64,000 nucleotides of DNA from positions 3,097,501 to 3,161,500 of the forward strand of contig NC_064540.1 of the NCBI RefSeq assembly GCF_023856365.1, in the 5' to 3' direction. Source of the stretch: Brienomyrus brachyistius. Taxonomy: Eukaryota > Chordata > Actinopteri > Osteoglossiformes > Mormyridae. How positions within the stretch are numbered: position 1 is the first letter of the stretch; each line of letters starts with the position of its first letter. The notes under the pieces are model-generated. The model was not told the origin of the DNA. It made no database searches and worked only from the letters and a program-made list of their open reading frames with translations. The position numbers were made by a program, and so were the translations under genes. Shown here one piece after another: positions 57,680-64,000 of this stretch.

Positions 57680-59060
57680 TATAATGCTTGCATATAAAAC
57701 ATGCAAGTTATGCATTAATTGCGACTGCTTTGTAATGCTCAGCAGCAAAATCATCAAGTTTCTCACAGATATACTGCACAGAAAATGCCCCATCATCCAA
57801 AAGAAAGCTTTCTAGGTTAAATTACAATTTACAGCTCTGTGTCACCTTAGACCACATATTGCTCTTAATAGTTTTAAAAAGCCAGATGTGAACCTCTTGT
57901 AGCTACATACCAGCTTCTTTTATTATGCTGGCCTACTTAATGAATACTTAATACTTAGTAAATGACTCCCTTAGTGCTTGCACCTGGCAACGCTGTAAGA
58001 CACTTGTTAAATAACAGAATGGAAGAAATGGTAGATATAAGCAAACATGTATATCAGCTCCCGGAAGGACTGACGTATGTTCAGCTAGGCATTATCCCGT
58101 TTGTAATTCAAACCTTGTCGTTTACAGACAGGCTCGGATACATGGGGGTGAGAGGTTGGCCCGGGCCCGTCCAATCAGGAGCTTGACCCACACTATGGCT
58201 GGCCAAATGCCACCCAATCACAGATTTTCTTTTGTTTATTGTGCCGATAGAAAAGAGGCATGCCATTTTTGTAAAGATGGGACACTTACACCCAAAGACC
58301 CCTCCAAGCCTCTTGGGGGAATGTGGGGCTGCCCACCCTACATCACAGCTCAAACCCTGTCCACATTCAACTGTGAGGTCAGACATTAAGGTCAGGAAAA
58401 AATGTCAGCACACTGGAGAGGGGGGTGGGGTTGGGGCGGGCACGGGGGGGGGGGGGGGGTAGCCCAAGGTTTCCAATTCTTAGTTTCATTTGCAGAAGCC
58501 TAATTCAGCAAAAAAAGGGTTTAGGCAGCTGATGTCTGCAGAATGGCAGTGCTGGTGAGGTCATCCGCATCTACAGATCACTGAGGTCCTGATGGGTGAC
58601 TCGATGTCGATGGGTACATTTCCTTTGATAGCTCTGATTTCACATAGCAGTCACAAATGATGCGAACATCTTTAAAGAGCATATGGAAAGAGGCAAGGAG
58701 AGGTGTAACTTGAGTACATGTAGAATGCGTTCTTAAATATATTATTTAAACAGCTTATTTAAATGAATCTACTTAAATCTGAGATTTGTACTGGGGGTAC
58801 CTGTCGAGGTTTGACTTTTCAGTTGAAGAGCAAACTTTCAAAAACTCACTCAGTCCATTGAATACGTTTTCAAAAAAGAAAAAAGTTAGTGAGTTAGGAA
58901 TTTTATCAAAAATTCTTCATTGGATTGCGTGTGGACTGCGAGAGTTTTGGTTCCCAGTGTCACATATGATGAGGAAGCCTAACTTCAGGTTATTGGCGGG
59001 TCTCATCTCAAAAACAGCAGTAAATAGCTTGAGTAAATTTTAGAAATTTGCTCTTCGGTT
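57680..59060. other. Unassigned DNA with G-rich tract
   Basis: Nothing recognised as a gene. 58416-58460 is extremely G-rich on the forward strand, with several G-runs of four or more and a terminal run of about 17-18 G. Confidence 0.4.
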
Positions 59061-59067
59061 CCCTGGG

Positions 59068-59290
59068 AAGTTTTTGTGTGGATCTGCTCCAGGCACTTGA
59101 GCTTCCTCTCACAGTCCAAAGACATACAGTTACTGTCTGGCAAATGATGTCTGTGTGTGACAGTGTGAGTGTGTGGCCTGCGATCCCATCCAGGGTGTCC
59201 TGTCTCTCATGTCTTGTGCTTTCTTTGATAGTATCTATGCTCACTGTAGCCCTGTATTGGAAGAGCAGCTTTGGCACACAGATGGACGTT
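59068..59290 (+). repeat. Dispersed repeat, head-truncated forward copy
   Basis: 'cctctcacagtccaaagaca', 'gcctgcgatcccatccaggg', 'ctgtattggaagagcagctt'. Confidence 0.65.
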
Positions 59291-59299
59291 AAATCCAAT

Positions 59300-60415
59300 A
59301 CTAATCGTACTGTTTGCCAATGGTTCTACCTGTACCCAGAATGCTCTGACTTGTTATGTTGTGTGATTATATCAATATCGCATATTGATCCTGTGGTTTT
59401 CTGTTCCCACGAGATGTCTAAGCTAATTCCTAGACTCCCAAGAAGGTCTGTGGAGCAGATTTTGTAGGCTGACATTTTTTTTTATCAAAGTAACGAGTAC
59501 ATTTTTCACCCAATCTTTCAGAGAACTCAGCTTAAGTAAGACTCCTTAGGGCTATTCCTGGCACCCGAAACAGCAACTAAGAGGTTACAATTTGGGATCT
59601 TAAATAGTAAAACGCGGTAGAGAGAATAAGTAGTGGCACTTTGTTGAGCCCCCATGGCTGGTAATAATGGTTGGCTTCATTAAAAAAGCCATGCTGTTTG
59701 CATAGTGTTTCAGTATTATAAGAGATACTCTTATACTGTAGATGTGCTTATACTCGCGCTAATATGAGTGACTCTTAAATTATTACTGACAGCTATGCAG
59801 AGACAGGTTTTTATTTTATTTTTTATTTAATTTCAAATGTATTTTTGTAAAAACAGCATTAATGTCTTAGTCCTCTGTTGTATGAACACACACACCAAAG
59901 AATAAAGGTGTTCGCTATATATTCCTGCAGAGTGTCTGTACCCAAATTTACAAAGTCTAAAATATTAACGCATGAACCCTGGTTCATCTCAGGCCATCTT
60001 TCTTGTCCAAACCCTTAACATCATGCTGGGAAAGACTACACATTTATGGAAATGGCAGCATTTCGGTTGCTATGGAAACTAAAGATTTCATCTAGGTGGT
60101 GTGAGTGGAGAGTATTTGTCATAAGTGGAAGTGAAAAGAAAAAAAGAAGTAGAATTATTCTGTATAAATGAGTGTGCAGGGGGAGTTAGGGTTAGGAACC
60201 AATCCGCATTGATTTATTGGTAATAATGTTAATTTATGTTCTTGCAGAAAGCTGTGAATACACGATTGTTATTGGATAGAATTTCCAACATCGCCATGGT
60301 TATCATAAAACTGAGCCACAAATTATTATATTACCTTACATTACCTGCTATTATAAGTATCAATGAGGGACGAATTACTTTGAAATTGTATAATGGTTTT
60401 ATTAACTTATCTCCT
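59300..60415. other. Unassigned DNA
   Basis: AT-rich, nothing recognised. Confidence 0.4.
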
Positions 60416-60419
60416 ATTA

Positions 60420-60480
60420 CAGTGCCCCATGACCCAGTAGGATAAGCGGGTTGGAAAATGGATGGATGGATGGATGGATT
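60420..60480 (+). repeat. Dispersed repeat, 3' tail only
   Basis: 'gacccagtaggataagcggg', then 'ggaaaatggatggatggatg'. Shows the family's GGAT tail. Confidence 0.8.
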
Positions 60481-60669
60481 ACAATGGTTGAGAAATCCCC
60501 CAAAAAACAGATGACAAAATTTGGTAACGGATTGGCGATGATAAAATGTTTTATTATTGCACAAAAAAAAAACATTTTCAAGAAGTCATATTACAACCTC
60601 CTTCCCCCCCCCCCCCCCCCCCCGATAATCTTATGACCCACGGTTCAGAACCACTGCCCTATTGACTAT

Positions 60670-61472
60670 CAGTGTTTGGGAGTACCGAGTTACATGTAAT
60701 GGCGTTACGTAATTTAATTACAAAAAAATGTAATTGTAATTTGTTGCAGTTACTAGAGAAAAAAGTACAATTAAATTACGGTTACTTATGGAAATATTCA
60801 TGATTACAATTTTAGTTACATCATAAGATTGTATGCAAAACCTTGTTAATATCTTATATTAACAATATAGACACTGACAGCATGCTTAGACACTGACAGC
60901 ATTCATAAACATTGACAGCATGCTTAGACACTGACAGCATGCTTAGACACTGACAGCATTCATAAACATTGACAGCATGCTTAAACACTGACAGCAAGCT
61001 TAAACACTGACAGCATGCTTAAACATTGACAGCATGCTTAAACACTGACAGCATTCGTAAACACTGACAGTATGCTTAAACACTGACAGCATGCTTAAAC
61101 TCTGACAGCATGCTTAAACACTGACAGCATGCTTAAACACTGACAGCATGCTTAAACGCTGACAGCATGCTTAAACACTGACAGTATGCTTAAACACTGA
61201 CAGCATGCGTAAACACTGACAGCATGCGTAAACACTGACAGCATTCGTAAACACTGACAGCATGCTTAAACACTGACAGCATTCGTAAGCACTGACAGCA
61301 TGCGTAAACACTGACAGCATGCGTAAACACTGACAGCATGCTTAAACACTGACAGCACAATGAATTGCGAAGTGTGCTTTAAAGTCACACTGGCACTTGA
61401 AAGGTATTACAGTAATTACAGTTCAACACGCATTCTTAAGTACAGTATTTTATTCACTCATTACTCCCTGCT
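60670..61472. mobile_element. Interspersed element carrying an internal minisatellite
   Basis: The left part 'cagtgtttgggagtaccgag' and 'atggcgttacgtaatttaat', and the right part 'aaagtcacactggcacttga' and 'acagtaattacagttcaaca' ending near 'tcattactccct', match the two ends of a widespread fish repeat. The 19-bp array lies between them. Autonomous partner and superfamily not assigned. Confidence 0.6.
60868..61357. repeat. 19-bp minisatellite, about 26 units
   Basis: Unit 'cactgacagcatgcttaaa'. Each standard unit contains the palindrome GCATGC. Variants: 'gcattcataaacatt', 'gcatgcgtaaac', 'agtatgc'. Confidence 0.95.
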
Positions 61473-61661
61473 AATGACCTTTCATTACATGGCACAAGAA
61501 ATGAAATGCAGTTTGCATTAATGCATCCAGTTTTTGTTACAGGCGGACCTGCCATTAGTGCTCATGTCTATCTAATCAGTATTGCTTCTAATGAAATGCT
61601 GACCCACTGTATGATTTGCAACAGTTTTAAACTGCTTACTGTAAAAAGCTGATTACAGACA

Positions 61662-61772
61662 CTCATCCATCCATCTGCTATAGCGCTCTTCCAGTACTGG
61701 TTCATAGTGGGACCAAGAAGACGAGGGCACAAGGCAGGGGAACACAAACACACACATCATCACAGCCTGTTG
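61662..61772 (-). repeat. Dispersed repeat, 3' part, reverse
   Basis: 'actcatccatccatctgcta', then 'gagggcacaaggcaggggaa' and a short (CA)n run. Confidence 0.6.
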
Positions 61773-61996
61773 ATAATCTATTAATTATCTAAATAATAAA
61801 TACATTTCATTAAAAAAAAATAATCGAATATTAAATATTCTCATCCATAGCCCCAGCTCTGCTGAATTCAGCAATCTGATTGGTCAGGAGAGTGTTGATT
61901 TATCAGGGGAATCAGAGTAGCAAATCAATTTGCAGTCAAAATCTTTAATTCTAACATTCAGTACTTAATATTTTACAAGTATAACACAATTTAAAA

Positions 61997-62172
61997 TTGC
62001 CTTAATTCTTTGTGGCATGGATTAAACAAGGTGCTTGAAAATTATCTGAAGCTCCTGACCTGTATCTGCATGATTTTATACATTGGGGCTGCTGACATAT
62101 GATTGGCTGATTAGATATTTGCTCCGCTGAGCAGTTGAACAGGTGTACCTAATACAGTGGCCAGTGAATGTA
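61997..62172 (-). mobile_element. Internally deleted Tc1-like element
   Basis: The right end 'aggtgtacctaatacagtgg' with 'ccagtgaatgta', preceded by 'tgattggctgattagatat', is a recognised Tc1-like terminus on the reverse strand. The left part 'gccttaattctttgtggcat' and 'ggattaaacaaggtgcttg' is the opposite end of the same kind of element. The transposase between them is absent. Confidence 0.65.
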
Positions 62173-62418
62173 TTGTATTTTGAATTTTCTCTGGCCTGCA
62201 GGTGACTGGCCTATGCTTTGCATATGCGATTGCACCAGGCGCCGTTTCAGGATGTGCCTTAATTATGTTAGTGACGTGCAAAGTTGTAAATTCTGTGCAC
62301 AATCCATGCATGTGTCCATGTATGTTGCAAAACAACAGCAGCATGGATCATATGCCTGGACGTTGGGTTCAAGATGATGAAAGAGATAGAAGTGTCAGTT
62401 AAACAAGCAAATGCAATA

Positions 62419-62481
62419 TAACAATAGGGGAAGCCGATTGATGTAACAATAGGGGAAGCCGATTGATGTAACAATAGGGGA
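62419..62481. repeat. 25-bp tandem repeat, 2.5 copies
   Basis: Unit 'taacaataggggaagccgat' plus tgatg. The first two units are identical and the third is partial. Confidence 0.9.
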
Positions 62482-62484
62482 GGT

Positions 62485-63265
62485 TAATATGTTCGGTGTT
62501 TTGGACCTTCTACCCGGAATCGTAAGAGTTTAAAAGCCGAGGCAAGAACATTCCGAATTAAAAACATTTTAAAAATCAACAGTAAATTCCTTCACCTTCT
62601 ATGAATAAAGACGAAATCGTACATCATCATCGCAGAGTGGTTAGAGAATACCTTGGCAATAAAAATAAAGCATATAAAATTTCACTGTAAAAGATTAGAT
62701 ACTAATGTTGTCATATAAATTCGTAACGTAATAATATCAACATATAATTTACATGTCTATAGCAAATACCAGATTTATTATTATTCAAAATAAAATAATA
62801 AATTGGTAAATTGTAACTGTAGATCTGATGTTTACTTCATTGTCATGCTGGGATGTGGAAAATTGTATGAGGTGGATTTTCCATCTGGAAATTTTAAAGA
62901 GAGAACGCTAAAATTTATTGCAAGGTTATGTGCAGGTTGTTTGGAGGGTGTTGCGTGCCCTTTGATGGTCACATTGATTATAAGTTTGAGTCACATGGAC
63001 TCACGGGTTGTTATGTGTTTATAGAATAAACAGAGCATTCACTTCTTACAATGCATTAGCCAGAGGTCAGCGCGTGATAAAGGAGAAGCTGGGAAAGCTA
63101 TAGTTAAGTAGTGTAGTCATGCTTATGAGCTACCAATGATACGACGGCTTCCTTAATAACACTTGGTACAGTATGTGAGTTCTGGCTAAACATTTCACCT
63201 TTTCTCACTGACTTTTATGTATCATTTCTGATATTAATTTAGACTTAATTAGACTGGTTATTATC
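62485..63265. other. Unassigned DNA
   Basis: AT-rich, nothing recognised. Confidence 0.4.
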
Positions 63266-63269
63266 TTGG

Positions 63270-63663
63270 TAACACTTTACTTGAGGGGACACAAATAATG
63301 CCGCATTATGCTATTACTTATGTATTAATTAACCACAAATTAAACGTTAGTTACAAACTGATCTCATGTTTGTTCATCATTAATGAATTGTCACATATTT
63401 CATCTATATTCACTATATTTGTCTATATCTATATTTGTTAATTATATAAACCTTTATGCATTACTGAAGGAACTATGAAGTACTGTAGGAACAAATGATG
63501 AATAACACACTTAAAATACTGATCATGTTTGTTTATCGTTAATGAATCGATGCATCTTTCGTCTTAAGTAGTTACTATATTTTTTCATGGATTGCTCATG
63601 ATTTGTTCTTCAGTAGTAATTAAGTTACTAGTAGGTATTTCTGTCCCCTCGAGTAAAGTGTTA
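63270..63663. mobile_element. TIR element (MITE-like), 394 bp
   Basis: Left end 'taacactttacttgagggga', right end 'tcccctcgagtaaagtgtta'. These are inverted repeats of about 20 bp with one mismatch. The interior is AT-rich and twice holds related segments ('atgtttgttcatcattaatg' at 63367 and 'atgtttgtttatcgttaatg' at 63525). No coding capacity. No clear TSD. Confidence 0.8.
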
Positions 63664-63669
63664 GCATTA

Positions 63670-64000
63670 TTTCCGTATACAGTATGGCATGTATGCAAAA
63701 TTCCGGTGTTGACTTTTAGTGAAATTATATTCACTGCTTTCCATCCTATTGTGAAACAACATAATAGTTTCAATACACAGGAATGTCGTTTAACCTAGCA
63801 AAAGATAAATAATTACATAATAAAGGTACTTTCCAGACAGCAGGTGTATAGACTGAGCTTGTATATGCATGAAAGGGTAACGTGAACTTTATAATTGCAT
63901 GATTGTAAGAGAAAACTTTAGTATTACTTTTAGTGTGTTCTATCAGTTTGTTGGTCATTTTTTTTCCCCCACGGGGCATGTTTACTGTTTTTGCATATTG
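63670..64000. other. Unassigned DNA to window end
   Basis: Nothing recognised. Confidence 0.4.

Noticed and set aside
60868..61357. CRISPR-like or iteron array
   Set aside because: Contiguous 19-bp tandem repeat without spacers. A minisatellite explains it.

Overview
This window looks like repeat-dense nuclear DNA of a ray-finned (teleost-type) fish. The evidence is the repeat complement: many copies of a Pol III-like dispersed repeat whose 3' end reads like 'aggataagcggtt...atggatggatgg', tRNA-derived SINE heads, Tc1/mariner-like elements, a hAT element with a BED zinc finger, several palindromic MITEs, 5'-truncated LINEs with a GGAT tail, and minisatellites. There are no bacterial-style genes, operons, rRNA or tRNA genes. 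I found no host protein-coding gene I can name. The best reading is intergenic or intronic DNA. Family assignments come from recognising motifs and termini by eye, not from a database search, and most boundaries are good to roughly 10-30 bases.

Layout. 0-6.8 kb: dispersed repeats, a 135-bp direct duplication (3795/4620), and a nest in which a Tc1-like element sits inside a LINE reverse transcriptase fragment (5418-6612). 7-18.7 kb: mostly AT-rich DNA with two TIR-bearing MITE-like elements (7857-8092, 8135-8380) and scattered repeat pieces. 18742-20696: a 46-bp minisatellite of 42 full units with a 460-bp higher-order repeat. 21-25.5 kb: dispersed repeats, one of them split by a MITE, plus a SINE. 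25595-26789: a hAT element with a perfect 8-bp target-site duplication, an intact BED-finger reading frame and a deleted catalytic core. 28-34 kb: dispersed repeats, a second SINE and a palindromic hAT-type MITE with an internal 22-bp expansion. 34.4-37 kb: a truncated LINE lying between two inverted repeat ends. 38.9-39.25 kb and 44.75-45.3 kb: two CpG-rich islands with no repeats. 42.7-43.4 kb: a decayed Tc1-like transposase. 50-52.7 kb: a foldback, a second palindromic hAT-type MITE with TSD GGTTAGGG, and two LINE 3' fragments. 53340-53879: a 36-bp minisatellite. 56833-57404: exactly 44 monomers of 13 bp, organised into a 39-bp higher-order unit. 60.6-64 kb: an element with an internal 19-bp minisatellite, an internally deleted Tc1-like copy and a 394-bp TIR element.

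The only protein-coding capacity I can support belongs to transposable elements. The long open frames over the 46-bp and 36-bp minisatellites follow from stop-free repeat units and are not treated as genes. The most interesting items are the hAT remnant that could make a BED DNA-binding domain without a catalytic core, the two minisatellites with higher-order structure, the nested and inverted element arrangements, and the two CpG-rich islands.
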